Origin: Bradyrhizobium sp. WBOS07
GTDB lineage: Bacteria; Pseudomonadota; Alphaproteobacteria; Rhizobiales; Xanthobacteraceae
Direction: 5' to 3'
Assembly (NCBI RefSeq): GCF_024585165.1
Contig: NZ_CP029008.1
Coordinates: forward strand, 2,728,001-2,792,000
Length of the DNA stretch: 64,000 nucleotides
How positions within the stretch are numbered: the stretch's first letter is position 1; each line of letters opens with the position of its first letter. A program made the translations under genes and the position numbers. A model generated the notes under the pieces. That model did no database searches, was not told where the DNA came from, and was given only the letters and a program-made list of their open reading frames with translations. Shown here piece by piece: positions 35,895 to 45,398 of this stretch.

Positions 35895-36911
35895 TCAGCT
35901 TGCCGCCGCGGCGATGTCCGTGGGCTCGACGGTATCGGCCGGCAACGCGAACTGCTCGACGCGCTTGTAGGGCTTCTTGTTCAGTAGCAGCCGCGTCACG
36001 TCGGGGCGCGAATAATGCCCGGCCGGGTCTGCCGCGTTCTTGGCGACGCCGATGGCACCGAGATCGATCTCGGCGATCAGGAGCCCCTCCTGGTCCGGCG
36101 CGAGCTTGTCGCCGATCTGGCTGCCGTCGGGGCCGTAGATCGCGGCGAAACCGCCGCCGGCATGGAGCAGCGCGTGCTTGTCCGGCCGGTCGCAGAGCTC
36201 GTCGATCATCGCCTGCGACACGGTCGCGCAAGGCGCCAGCACGAAGCATGAGCCTTCCACCGCATAGACGCGCGAGGCGGCATTGTTGACTTCGGCTCCG
36301 AGCGCCGGCGCGAAGGGATCGTAGAGCGAGAAGCTCGGCCAGGCCGCGACATGCACCTGCTCGTTCTGGGCGTACATCGCGTATTTCGACAGCGGCTGCA
36401 GATGCTCCCAGCAGCACAGCGCGCCGAGCCGGCCGATGTCGGGCCGCGCGTGCACCGCAAGGTCGCTGCCGTCGCCCTCGCCATAGACGGTGCGCTCGGC
36501 ATGGGTCGGCCGCAGCTTGCGGCGCTTGGCGATGGTCTCGCCGTCGGGTCCGATCAGCCATTGCGCCAGATAGAGGCTGCCGCCATCGCGCTCGGACAGG
36601 CCGATCACGGCGGTGAGCCTGGCCTTGCGCACGGCATCGCGCAGCCGTTCGGCCTGCGGGCTGTCATAGGCCAGCGAATTGTCGAAATAGCGCTGCACGA
36701 AGCCGCGGCCGATCGCCCAGGCCGGCGAGTCCATCCAGATGTGCCAGGGGTAGCCGGGGATGAAGGCCTCCGGGAAGGCGATCAGCCTGGCCCCCTTCTC
36801 GGCGGCCTCCTTGATCAGCCCGACCGACTTGTCGATCGAGGCGTCGAGGTCGAGCCAGGCCGGCGCCGCCTGCACCACCGCCACCTTGTATTTCGGATGT
36901 TCGATGCCCAT
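35895..36911 (-). CDS. nitrilase (aliphatic/arylacetonitrilase type)
   Basis: A 338-residue carbon-nitrogen hydrolase converting nitriles to carboxylic acid and ammonia. The catalytic triad is visible: E48 (FPEAF), K132 (RRKLRPTH) and C167 (LCCWEHLQP). The CWEHLQPL context and the PGYPWHIWMD segment mark true nitrilases rather than amidases. GGAGG 6 nt before ATG 36911. First gene of a two-gene unit with oxd and divergent from an AraC regulator. Confidence 0.95.
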   Translation of the reverse strand: MGIEHPKYKVAVVQAAPAWLDLDASIDKSVGLIKEAAEKGARLIAFPEAFIPGYPWHIWMDSPAWAIGRGFVQRYFDNSLAYDSPQAERLRDAVRKARLTAVIGLSERDGGSLYLAQWLIGPDGETIAKRRKLRPTHAERTVYGEGDGSDLAVHARPDIGRLGALCCWEHLQPLSKYAMYAQNEQVHVAAWPSFSLYDPFAPALGAEVNNAASRVYAVEGSCFVLAPCATVSQAMIDELCDRPDKHALLHAGGGFAAIYGPDGSQIGDKLAPDQEGLLIAEIDLGAIGVAKNAADPAGHYSRPDVTRLLLNKKPYKRVEQFALPADTVEPTDIAAAAS

Positions 36912-37106
36912 TGCCGCCTCCTGGCCGGTTGATCGGAAGCCATCTCCGATGCAGTCTATTGGACCAAAGCGGGCGATCGAGCGCTCGACCGCGGCGGAAC
37001 AAAAACTCGACCGGACGGAATTCCTGCCGGGTACGGGATTTGCCTCCGGTCAGGCTGGGTCCGTCCATTGGCGGTTTTGCTGGACGGGACAAGGGAGGCT
37101 TTCCAG

Positions 37107-38063
37107 ATGCCAATCCAGTTCACGACGGACGGCAGCCCGGCCCATCGGCGGCTCGCGCTCTGGCAGGACATCGTCTGCGACGTCTTCGTCGGGCTCGACT
37201 GCAGGTCCGATCTCGGCAGCGCCTTTCGCGGCTCGGTCACGCAAGCTGCGCTCGGCAAGGCGGTATGCTCCGAGGTTTGCTCCGATCGCCAGCACGTATT
37301 CCGTACACCCTCGCGCATTGCGCGTTCGGATCAGGATTTCGTCCTGGTCGCGCTCGGCCATTGCGGCGACGGCGGCGTGGTGCAAGACGGCCGCGAGACC
37401 GTGATCCATCCCGGCGAATTCGCGCTCTACGACACCACGCGCCCCTATGAGCTGAAGTTCAACGATCCTTTCACGCAGTCCATCTTCAAGGTGCCGCGGG
37501 AGATGCTGCAGCGTCGGCTCGGCGGCACCGAGACGCTGACCGCGATGTCGTTCGGCGGCGACGCGCCGCTCGAACGGCTCGCCTATGATTTCATCTTCCG
37601 GCTTTGCCAGAGCGCCGACCGGCTCGCGTCCGACGGCGCCGCCGCATTGTCGGAGCAGGCCGTCGATCTGCTCGCGATGGCGCTGAGCGAACGGCTCCGG
37701 AAGACATCGCTGCCGTCCTCGACCCACCGCTCTGCATTGCTCTACCGGCTCAAGGCGCACGTCCGCGCCCATCTCGCCGATCCCGACCTTTCATTGTCGG
37801 AGACCGCGGCCGCGCTCGGCATCTCGCCGCGCTACGTCAACGATCTGCTCGCCGACGAGGAGACCTCCTTCCAACGTTTCGTCCTCGCCGAACGGCTCGC
37901 CCAATGCCGGCGCGACCTCGCCTCGCCCCTGCTCGGTCACCGCCATATCAGCGAGATCGCCTTCGCCTGGGGCTTCAACGACCTCTCGCATTTCGGTCGC
38001 GTTTTCCGCGAGCGTTTCGGCATGTCGCCGCGCGACTTCCGGCACAGCCAGTTGCGGCACTGA
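37107..38063 (+). CDS. AraC family transcriptional regulator
   Basis: A 318-residue regulator with an N-terminal cupin-like sensor (AraC_binding_2 type; FALYDTTRPYELKF) and two C-terminal helix-turn-helix motifs (LSLSETAAALGISPRYVNDLL and ISEIAFAWGFNDLSHFGRVF). AAGGGAGG 8 nt before ATG 37107 sets the start. Divergent from nitrilase-oxd, matching the OxdR/NitR arrangement in other aldoxime-nitrile clusters, so it likely activates them on aldoxime or nitrile. Confidence 0.93.
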   Translation: MPIQFTTDGSPAHRRLALWQDIVCDVFVGLDCRSDLGSAFRGSVTQAALGKAVCSEVCSDRQHVFRTPSRIARSDQDFVLVALGHCGDGGVVQDGRETVIHPGEFALYDTTRPYELKFNDPFTQSIFKVPREMLQRRLGGTETLTAMSFGGDAPLERLAYDFIFRLCQSADRLASDGAAALSEQAVDLLAMALSERLRKTSLPSSTHRSALLYRLKAHVRAHLADPDLSLSETAAALGISPRYVNDLLADEETSFQRFVLAERLAQCRRDLASPLLGHRHISEIAFAWGFNDLSHFGRVFRERFGMSPRDFRHSQLRH

Positions 38064-38249
38064 TCCGCAGCCATCGGCCGGAGCCTGCGCTCGCCGGGAG
38101 GCTTCGCGCTCCGGCTCGCGGTGCTGGCTCTGGTCGGCAGCTCCAAGCAAGTCCGGTATGTGAGGGCGTGATAGGACAAGGCGCCTGCTTGCGCTAACGT
38201 CGGTACCAGGCCGCACACATCAATCAGCAATCAGCCGAGGAGCATATCG

Positions 38250-39275
38250 ATGGAATACCGACGCTTGGGCCGCTCAGGCCTCATGGTGCCCGCTCTCAGC
38301 CTTGGCACCGGCACTTTCGGCGGCGTCGGCCGCCTCGCTGCGTGGGGGAGCACGGACGCGACCGAGGCGCGGCGCCTCCTGGACATCTGCCTCGAAGCCG
38401 GCGTGTCGATGTTCGACACCGCCAACGTCTATTCGCTCGGCGAATCCGAGCGCGTGCTCGGCGAAGCCATCAAGGGCCGCCGCGACAAGGTGCTGATCTC
38501 GACCAAGGCCACCTTCCGCTTCGGCGACGGTCCCAACGACATCGGCTCGTCGCGGCAGCATCTGCTCGCCGCCATTGACGGTTCGCTGCGCCGGCTCGGC
38601 ACCGACTACATCGATCTGTTCCAGCTCCACGGCTTCGACGCCTTCACGCCGCCCGAGGAGGTGCTCTCGACGCTCGACGTGCTGGTGCGTGCCGGCAAGA
38701 TCCGCTACGTCGGCGTTTCGAATTTCTCGGGCTGGCACCTGATGAAGTCGCTCGCACTTGCCGACAAGCACGGTTTTCCGCGCTACGTCGCCAACCAGAC
38801 CTATTATTCGCTGATCGGGCGCGACTACGAATGGGAGCTGATGCCGCTCGGCCTCGACCAGGGCCTCGGCGCCGTGGTCTGGTCGCCGCTCGGATGGGGG
38901 CGCCTTACCGGCAAGATCCGCCGGGGGCAGCCGAAACCCGAGGTGAGCCGCCTGCCCAAGACCGCCGAGTTCGGCCCGCCCGTGCCCGACGAGCACGTCT
39001 ACCGCGTCGTCGAGGCGATCGACGAGGTTGCGAAGGAAACGGGAAAGAGCGTGTCGCAGATCGCGCTGAACTGGCTGCTGCAGCGTCCCACGGTGTCGAC
39101 GCTGATCATCGGCGCGCGCAACGAGGCGCAGCTCCGCGAAAATCTCGGCGCGGTCGGCTGGTCGCTGACCAAGGAGCAGGTCGCAAAGCTCGACGCGGCG
39201 AGCAAGGTGACGCTGCCCTATCCCTATTGGCACCAGAGGACGACGTTCATCGACCGCAACCCGCCGGCGGTCTAG
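38250..39275 (+). CDS. aldo/keto reductase
   Basis: A 341-residue NADPH-dependent TIM-barrel oxidoreductase. Catalytic Asp-Tyr in FDTANVYSLGESE, Lys in LISTKATF and His in LFQLHGFD; the cofactor segment is STLIIGARNEAQLREN. It follows the AraC gene by 186 nt. It could reduce aldehydes related to the aldoxime pathway, but that is only a context guess. Confidence 0.94.
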   Translation: MEYRRLGRSGLMVPALSLGTGTFGGVGRLAAWGSTDATEARRLLDICLEAGVSMFDTANVYSLGESERVLGEAIKGRRDKVLISTKATFRFGDGPNDIGSSRQHLLAAIDGSLRRLGTDYIDLFQLHGFDAFTPPEEVLSTLDVLVRAGKIRYVGVSNFSGWHLMKSLALADKHGFPRYVANQTYYSLIGRDYEWELMPLGLDQGLGAVVWSPLGWGRLTGKIRRGQPKPEVSRLPKTAEFGPPVPDEHVYRVVEAIDEVAKETGKSVSQIALNWLLQRPTVSTLIIGARNEAQLRENLGAVGWSLTKEQVAKLDAASKVTLPYPYWHQRTTFIDRNPPAV

Positions 39276-39342
39276 GACCGCTTGAGCTGCGTCAAGCGCG
39301 CTGGCCTCGGCCGTGGCATTCTGCGGCCATCGCGAGGCCCCG

Positions 39343-39723
39343 ATGCGTCGATTTGCCATGAAGGCTCTGTTCACGGCCCTCGGTCTGAGCCGCGCCGCAC
39401 CGGCGTGGCTGGCCGCTGGCGTTCTGTGGAGCACTGCGAGTGAAGCCCTGGACGCCGAGCAGCGGCGCGCAGAAGGCATGCTGCAGCGGATGTGCGCGGA
39501 GTGCCACGCGGTCGGCAGGAGCGGCGCGAGCCCAAATGAGCTGGCGCCGCCTTTCCGGACGTTGGGCGAGAACAAGCTTTACGATCCCGACTTCGCGCAG
39601 CGCCTCCAGGACGGCTACAGCAGCATTCACCGCGCCATGCCGACCGCCCGATTCGACCGCGACGACGCCGAGGCCGTGGTAAGCTATCTCAGGGCGATTC
39701 AGGAGCCGCGGAAGCCGAAATAG
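39343..39723 (+). CDS. c-type cytochrome (monoheme)
   Basis: A 126-residue exported cytochrome c. The N-terminal hydrophobic stretch (FTALGLSRAAPAWLAAGVLW) is a signal peptide; the heme site is CAECH near residue 50. The axial Met is probably in HRAMPTARF. A single heme and small size suggest soluble electron transfer in the periplasm. No dehydrogenase partner is adjacent. Confidence 0.88.
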   Translation: MRRFAMKALFTALGLSRAAPAWLAAGVLWSTASEALDAEQRRAEGMLQRMCAECHAVGRSGASPNELAPPFRTLGENKLYDPDFAQRLQDGYSSIHRAMPTARFDRDDAEAVVSYLRAIQEPRKPK

Positions 39724-39813
39724 GCGCTGAACCGGCTGCCGCTCTGGCCGGAACCATCCCGGGCCGGACCAAGTTGCGACCAGCAACCGCATCTCAACCC
39801 AACGCGCGTCACG

Positions 39814-41235
39814 ATGTCGTTCACCACGATCGAGCATGTCGACGGCCTGCCGCAGCCGCAGCGCAACCAGGCGGTGCTGACGATCGCGCTCGGCATCGTC
39901 ATGGCGGTGGTCGACAGCGCCATCGCCAATGTCGCGCTGCCGACGATCGCGGCCGACTTGGACGCGAGTCCGGCCTTCTCGATCTGGATCGTCAACGGCT
40001 ACCAGCTCGCGATCACGATCTCGCTGCTGCCGCTGGCCTCGCTCGGCGAGATCGTCGGCTATCGCCGCGTCTATCTGGCCGGGCTGGTGCTGTTCACGCT
40101 GGCGTCCGCCCTCTGCGCACTGGCGGACACGCTGCCGCTGCTGACGGCCGCGCGCATCCTCCAGGGCTTCGGCGCTGCCGGCATCATGAGCGTCAACGCA
40201 GCGTTGGTGCGCTTCACCTATCCGCGCCATCTGCTCGGCCGCGGCATCGGGCTCAACGCGCTCGTGGTCGCTTTCTCGGCCGCGGCCGGTCCGACGCTCG
40301 CCGCGGGCATCCTCGCGGTCGGAAGCTGGCCCTGGCTGTTCGCCATCAACGTGCCGCTCGGCGCGGTGACGCTGCTGATCGGCTTGCGCAGCCTGCCGCA
40401 TACCAGGCCCGCCGGCCGTTCCTTCGACTGGCAGAGCGCGGGCCTTTCCGCGATCACGTTCGGCGTCGGCATCGCAGCGATCGATAGCGTCGGTCATGGC
40501 GAGCCGGCGATCGTCTGCCTGATCCAGTTCGCCATCGCCATCGTCGCCGGGGCGCTCTTGATCTGGCGCGAAACCCACATGACCTCGCCGCTGCTGCCGG
40601 TCGATCTGCTGCGCATCCCGGTGTTCGCACTGTCGATCGCGACCTCGATCGCCTCGTTCTGCGGACAGATGCTCGCCTTCGTCGCGATCCCCTTCTACCT
40701 CCAGAGCCGCTTCGGCTATTCGGCGGTGCATATGGGACTCCTGATCACGCCATGGCCGATCGCGGTGGCGTTCGCAGCGCCGCTCGCCGGCCGCCTGGTC
40801 GAGCGTTATCCGGCCGGCCTGCTCGGCGGCATCGGGCTCACGCTGTTCGCCTGCGGCCTTGCCGCGCTGGCCTTGTTGCCGGCGGACCCGACGCCGTTCG
40901 ACGTGATCTGGCGCATGGCACTGGCGGGCGCCGGCTTCGGCCTGTTCCAGACCCCCAACAACCGCACCATGATCGCCGCCGCCCCGCGCGAGCGCGCCGG
41001 CGGGGCCAGCGGCATGCTCGGGACGGCGCGCCTGCTCGGCCAGACCACCGGCGCAGCGCTGGTGGCGCTGCTGCTCGGCCGCTACCCGGTCGAAGGCACC
41101 CGATATGCCCTCCTCGCCGGCGTCGGCTTTGCCCTCTGCGGCGCGGTCCTGAGCATGCTGCGGCTGTCCCCGGCCGGCGCGCGCGGCGCCGAGCATGTCC
41201 GCGTGCAGGACGATCAGCGCCTGCGCGGCGACTGA
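39814..41235 (+). CDS. MFS transporter, DHA2 family (EmrB/QacA-like)
   Basis: A 473-residue drug:proton antiporter with about 14 hydrophobic segments. Marks: VDSAIANVALPTIAADL in TM1, LPLASLGEIVGYRRVYLAG, GFGAAGIMSVNAALVR and QTPNNRTMIAAAPRERAG. No periplasmic adaptor gene accompanies it. Substrate unknown; efflux of toxic organics is likely. Confidence 0.93.
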   Translation: MSFTTIEHVDGLPQPQRNQAVLTIALGIVMAVVDSAIANVALPTIAADLDASPAFSIWIVNGYQLAITISLLPLASLGEIVGYRRVYLAGLVLFTLASALCALADTLPLLTAARILQGFGAAGIMSVNAALVRFTYPRHLLGRGIGLNALVVAFSAAAGPTLAAGILAVGSWPWLFAINVPLGAVTLLIGLRSLPHTRPAGRSFDWQSAGLSAITFGVGIAAIDSVGHGEPAIVCLIQFAIAIVAGALLIWRETHMTSPLLPVDLLRIPVFALSIATSIASFCGQMLAFVAIPFYLQSRFGYSAVHMGLLITPWPIAVAFAAPLAGRLVERYPAGLLGGIGLTLFACGLAALALLPADPTPFDVIWRMALAGAGFGLFQTPNNRTMIAAAPRERAGGASGMLGTARLLGQTTGAALVALLLGRYPVEGTRYALLAGVGFALCGAVLSMLRLSPAGARGAEHVRVQDDQRLRGD

Positions 41236-41364
41236 CGACGTCCACCTTCAGGTCCCTGCCATTCCCGTGCACAACCCCTGCGTGGCTTAACTATCCGGAC
41301 CAATGACCTATTGCCCTCACGCTCCGGTTGCGCTTGATAGACGCGGGGAATATGGGGGCAATTC

Positions 41365-41823
41365 ATGCGCTTATTGGGAATTGTGGCGCTCAGCGTCATG
41401 CTGGGCGGCTGCGCGTCTGTCACGCGCGGCACAACCGAGAACATCAGCATTTCATCGACACCTTCGGGCGTGGAAGCCGTCGTGAGCGGAATGGAGGTTC
41501 CGACCACCTGCACGACGCCCTGCTCCGTGGTCGTCAAGCGGAACGCCGACATTTCGATTACCTTCCAGAAGGAAGGCTATGAACCGCAGATCGTACCCCT
41601 CAGCCGAGACATCCAGACCGGTGGAGCCGCCGGCTTTGCCGGCAATCTTCTGCTCGGTGGCGTCGTCGGCATGGGCGTCGATGCCGCAACGGGCGCCGCA
41701 ACCGATCACAAACCCAACCCGGTCATCGTGACGATGCAGCCGTCGGCCCCTGCCCGCGGCGCACGGCCAGCCGGCCCCCGCAAGCCGCGTCCGCCAGCGG
41801 CGCCCCCCGAAACCGGAACGTAA
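41365..41823 (+). CDS. lipoprotein with PEGA-like domain
   Basis: A 152-residue lipoprotein. The signal ends in a clear lipobox LGGC (Cys16). The mature part begins with ISISSTPSGVEAVVSG and ISITFQKEGYEPQIVPL, a PEGA-like carbohydrate-associated beta repeat. A Gly/Ala hydrophobic patch (FAGNLLLGGVVGMGVDAATG) and a Pro/Arg-rich tail follow. Function unknown. Confidence 0.8.
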   Translation: MRLLGIVALSVMLGGCASVTRGTTENISISSTPSGVEAVVSGMEVPTTCTTPCSVVVKRNADISITFQKEGYEPQIVPLSRDIQTGGAAGFAGNLLLGGVVGMGVDAATGAATDHKPNPVIVTMQPSAPARGARPAGPRKPRPPAAPPETGT

Positions 41824-41850
41824 GGGACCTGGACCGCTTCAGAAACAAAA

Positions 41851-41872
41851 AGGCCGGCTTCACAGCCGGCCT
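41851..41872. terminator. hairpin terminator between lipoprotein and clpA genes
   Basis: AGGCCGGCT-TCAC-AGCCGGCCT, a perfect 9-bp stem, preceded by A-rich sequence and followed by TTTCG. The flanking A and T runs let it work for both convergent genes. Confidence 0.85.
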
Positions 41873-41894
41873 TTCGATTCATGATGCGGCCAGA

Positions 41895-44300
41895 TCAAGC
41901 CTTGACCAGCGGACCCTTGGTCGGCCCCTTCGAGCCGCCGGGACCACCCGGCTTGGACTTGCCCGGCGGGCGCTTGCGGGCGCCGGGCAGCTTTTCCTGC
42001 TTCGGCGTGACCGGACCCTCGACGAATTCGAAGCCGATCTTCTCCTTGGTCTCGTCGGCCTCGTCCTTGACCAGAACGACGCGGACGTGACCGCCGCCCT
42101 TGAGCTTGCCGAACAGCACCTCGTCGGCCAGCGGCTTCTTGATGTGCTCCTGGATCACGCGGGCCATCGGGCGCGCGCCCATCTGCTCGTCGTAACCATG
42201 CTGAACCAGCCAGGCCTTGGCGGGCTCGGACAGCTCGATGGTGACGTCGCGGTCGCCGAGCTGCGCTTCGAGCTGAAGCACGAACTTTTCGACCACGGTG
42301 CCGATCACCTCGACGCTGAGATGGCCGAACGAGACGATGGCATCGAGACGGTTGCGGAATTCCGGCGCGAACTGCCGGTTGATCGCCTCGTGGTCGTCGC
42401 CTTCCCGCTTCGAGCGCGTGAAGCCGAACGCCTGCTTTGCGAGATCGGACGCACCCGCATTCGTGGTCATGATCAGGATCACGTTGCGGAAGTTGACCTG
42501 CTTGCCGTTGTGGTCGGTGAGCCGGCCGTGGTCCATGATCTGGAGCAGCACGTTGTAGAGATCGGGATGCGCCTTCTCGATCTCGTCGAGCAGCACCACG
42601 CAATGCGGATGCTGGTCGACGCCGTCGGTCAAGAGGCCGCCCTGGTCGAAGCCGACATAGCCGGGAGGCGCGCCGATCAGGCGCGACACGGTGTGCCGCT
42701 CCATGTATTCGGACATGTCGAAGCGCAGCAGCTCGACGCCGAGGCTCGCCGCGAGTTGCTTGGCGACCTCAGTCTTGCCGACGCCGGTGGGACCAGAGAA
42801 CAGGTAGCAGCCGATCGGCTTCTCCGGCTCGCGCAGACCGGCGCGCGCCAGCTTGATCGAAGCGGCGAGCGACTCGATCGCCTTGTCCTGGCCGAACACG
42901 GTGCGCTTCAGCGTCGTCTCGAGATGCTTGAGCACCTCGGCATCGTCCTTCGACACGCTCTTCGGCGGGATCCGCGCCATCGAGGCGATCGTCGTCTCGA
43001 TCTCCTTGATGCCGATGGTCTTCTTGCGCTTGTTCTCGGCCACCAGCATCTGCGCCGCACCGGACTCATCGATCACGTCGATCGCCTTGTCGGGCAGCTT
43101 GCGGTCGTGGATGTAGCGCGAGGAGAGCTGAACGGCAGCTTCGATCGCCTCATTGGTGTACTTCAGCCGGTGATAGTCCTCGAAGTACGGCTTGAGACCC
43201 TTGAGGATCGCGATCGCGTCCTCGACCGTCGGCTCGTTGATGTCGATCTTCTGGAAGCGCCGCACCAGCGCGCGGTCCTTCTCGAAGTGCTGGCGATATT
43301 CCTTGTAGGTGGTCGAGCCCATGCAGCGGATCGTGCCCGAGGCGAGCGCGGGCTTGAGCAGGTTCGAGGCATCCATCGCCCCGCCCGACGTCGCACCCGC
43401 ACCGATCACGGTGTGGATTTCGTCGATGAACAGGATGGCGTTGGGATGCGCCTCGAGCTCCTTCAGCACCTGCTTCAGGCGCTCTTCGAAGTCGCCGCGA
43501 TAGCGCGTGCCCGCGAGCAGCGTGCCCATGTCGAGCGAGAACACCGTCGCCGCCGCCAGCACCTCCGGCACTTCGCTGTCGACGATGCGCTTGGCGAGGC
43601 CTTCGGCGATCGCGGTCTTGCCGACGCCGGCTTCGCCGACGAACAGCGGGTTGTTCTTCTGCCGGCGGCACAGCACCTGGATCGCGCGGTTGATCTCGGA
43701 ATTGCGTCCGATCACCGGATCGATCTTGCCGTCGCGCGCCTTCTTATTGAGGTTGACGCAATAGGTCTCGAGCGCTTCGCCCTTCTTCTTGGCGTCCTCG
43801 TTGCCCTTGGCCTCGGTCTCCTCGTCGACGCCGCGAACCGGGCGCGCTTCGGAGACGCCCGGACGCTTGGCGATGCCGTGACTGATGTAGTTGACGGCGT
43901 CATAGCGCGTCATGTCCTGCTCCTGCAGGAAATACGCGGCATGGCTCTCGCGCTCGGCAAAGATCGCGATCAGCACGTTGGCGCCGGTCACCTCTTCGCG
44001 ACCGGAGGACTGCACGTGGATGACCGCGCGCTGAATCACGCGCTGGAAACCGGCGGTCGGCTTGGCGTCGTCGGCGCCATCGGTCACCAGATTCTCGAAT
44101 TCGGTCTCAAGATAATTGACGAGACTCGTACGGAGCTTGTCGAGATCGACGCTACAGGCGCGCATGACGGCGGCTGCATCGGAATCGTCGATCAGGGAGA
44201 GCAAGAGATGCTCGAGCGTCGCGTATTGGTGATGACGCTCGTTTGCGATCGCCAGCGCACGATGCAGGGATTGTTCAAGGCTTTGGGAAAAAGTCGGCAT
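41895..44300 (-). CDS. clpA: ATP-dependent Clp protease ATP-binding subunit ClpA
   Basis: An AAA+ unfoldase (801 residues) that feeds substrates to ClpP. It has an N-domain ([20 protein letters not shown]), AAA1 with GEAGVGKTA near residue 214, AAA2 with GPTGVGKTE near 495, and a basic Lys/Pro/Gly-rich C-terminal tail. The ClpP-docking loop should lie near GDDHEAI but was not assigned. AGAGGA precedes ATG 44300. clpS lies upstream on the same strand, 283 nt away. Confidence 0.98.
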   Translation of the reverse strand: MPTFSQSLEQSLHRALAIANERHHQYATLEHLLLSLIDDSDAAAVMRACSVDLDKLRTSLVNYLETEFENLVTDGADDAKPTAGFQRVIQRAVIHVQSSGREEVTGANVLIAIFAERESHAAYFLQEQDMTRYDAVNYISHGIAKRPGVSEARPVRGVDEETEAKGNEDAKKKGEALETYCVNLNKKARDGKIDPVIGRNSEINRAIQVLCRRQKNNPLFVGEAGVGKTAIAEGLAKRIVDSEVPEVLAAATVFSLDMGTLLAGTRYRGDFEERLKQVLKELEAHPNAILFIDEIHTVIGAGATSGGAMDASNLLKPALASGTIRCMGSTTYKEYRQHFEKDRALVRRFQKIDINEPTVEDAIAILKGLKPYFEDYHRLKYTNEAIEAAVQLSSRYIHDRKLPDKAIDVIDESGAAQMLVAENKRKKTIGIKEIETTIASMARIPPKSVSKDDAEVLKHLETTLKRTVFGQDKAIESLAASIKLARAGLREPEKPIGCYLFSGPTGVGKTEVAKQLAASLGVELLRFDMSEYMERHTVSRLIGAPPGYVGFDQGGLLTDGVDQHPHCVVLLDEIEKAHPDLYNVLLQIMDHGRLTDHNGKQVNFRNVILIMTTNAGASDLAKQAFGFTRSKREGDDHEAINRQFAPEFRNRLDAIVSFGHLSVEVIGTVVEKFVLQLEAQLGDRDVTIELSEPAKAWLVQHGYDEQMGARPMARVIQEHIKKPLADEVLFGKLKGGGHVRVVLVKDEADETKEKIGFEFVEGPVTPKQEKLPGARKRPPGKSKPGGPGGSKGPTKGPLVKA

Positions 44301-44583
44301 TCGCGTCCTCTATGGCCCCCACCATCATGGTCGTGATCGCCCGGTCAGGCAACAACAACCTTTGTCACATATAGTTATACAAGATCGCGGCGAAAGACCG
44401 GTTCCGCGACTCGGGCGACTCACACTTGAGGCATTTTTCGATGCAAAACCCGTTCCGATCGGGCGGGAGCGGGGACGGCGCGGAATTCCGTAGTTTTGCC
44501 GACCGCGACACACGTTGGTGCGCACCGGCGTCGCGCGACGCTCATACGGCGACCGACACGAGGGCCGGCATCAAACGCACCGT

Positions 44584-44916
44584 CTACTTCTTTTCCATCA
44601 CGCATTGCAGAGGATGCTGGTGCTTGCGGGCGAAATCCATCACCTGCGTCACCTTGGTCTCGGCGATCTCGTAGGTGAACACGCCGCACTCTCCGATGCC
44701 GTGATGGTGAACGTGAAGCATGATCTTGGTCGCGGCCTCGATGTCCTTGTTGAAGAACTTCTCCAGCACGTGGACGACGAATTCCATCGGCGTGTAGTCG
44801 TCGTTCAGGATCAGCACGCGGTAGAGGTTCGGCCGCTTGGTCTTGGGCTTGACCTTGGTGATGACCGACGTGTTCGGCCCCGACGGGCTGCCTGAACGGT
44901 TCTCGTCATTGCTCAT
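44584..44916 (-). CDS. clpS: ATP-dependent Clp protease adaptor ClpS
   Basis: The N-recognin that delivers N-end-rule substrates to ClpA (110 residues). The core has [20 protein letters not shown], the substrate-pocket residues in NDDYTPM and [19 protein letters not shown]. The disordered N-terminus ends in PKTKRPN. ATG 44916 is chosen; ATG 44976 would add 20 residues. The clpS-clpA gap is long enough for a separate clpA promoter. Confidence 0.97.
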   Translation of the reverse strand: MSNDENRSGSPSGPNTSVITKVKPKTKRPNLYRVLILNDDYTPMEFVVHVLEKFFNKDIEAATKIMLHVHHHGIGECGVFTYEIAETKVTQVMDFARKHQHPLQCVMEKK

Positions 44917-44976
44917 GCGAGGAGCGGAGGCAGCGGCTGGCGCGGACAGGTCGAGTCTGGAAGTCAATTGCGGCAT

Positions 44977-45398
44977 GGCTCAGGCGTTCAAATTCCCCAC
45001 GGAAGCGAATGGCGGTCACCGCGCGACCCCGCCCTTCGGAGCCTGGCGCAGGCGCGCCGCCTTGTTGGATCGCCGCTCCCGACAGATCCGGTTCAAGCCG
45101 GATCGTTCGCCAGCAATATGGGCCTGCCCCCGGCTCGTCGCAAGCGTGCAAAGGTCCGACCGATGGCCGCGCAAGTCCCGATTCCCGGTCCGGGCGATCC
45201 GAGCCAAGGTTAATCAATCCGGACCGATTTGACAAAAATTTATGCCCATACCGCTTAGAATCTGTTGACCAGGAACCAAGCCATTTAACACGATTGCGAC
45301 GTTTCCCCCGGGATACCCCGGTCCTCTACGGTGGGATTTACCAGGCATTCAGTGGCGTGGCGCGAAATCGGGCAAAACCACCGATTTCGGGGCTCGTC
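44977..45398. other. divergent intergenic region between clpS and the TadG-like gene
   Basis: About 420 nt without a convincing gene. TTGACA at 45229-45234 and TAGAAT at 45256-45261 look promoter-like for the rightward gene, but the 21-nt spacing is too long for a standard sigma-70 site. Confidence 0.35.

Noticed and set aside
42087..44336. 749-codon plus-strand open frame opposite clpA
   Set aside because: Shadow of clpA; clpA is complete and certain.
45229..45261. TTGACA/TAGAAT as a standard promoter for the TadG-like gene
   Set aside because: The 21-nt spacing is too long for sigma-70; kept only as a remark on the gap.
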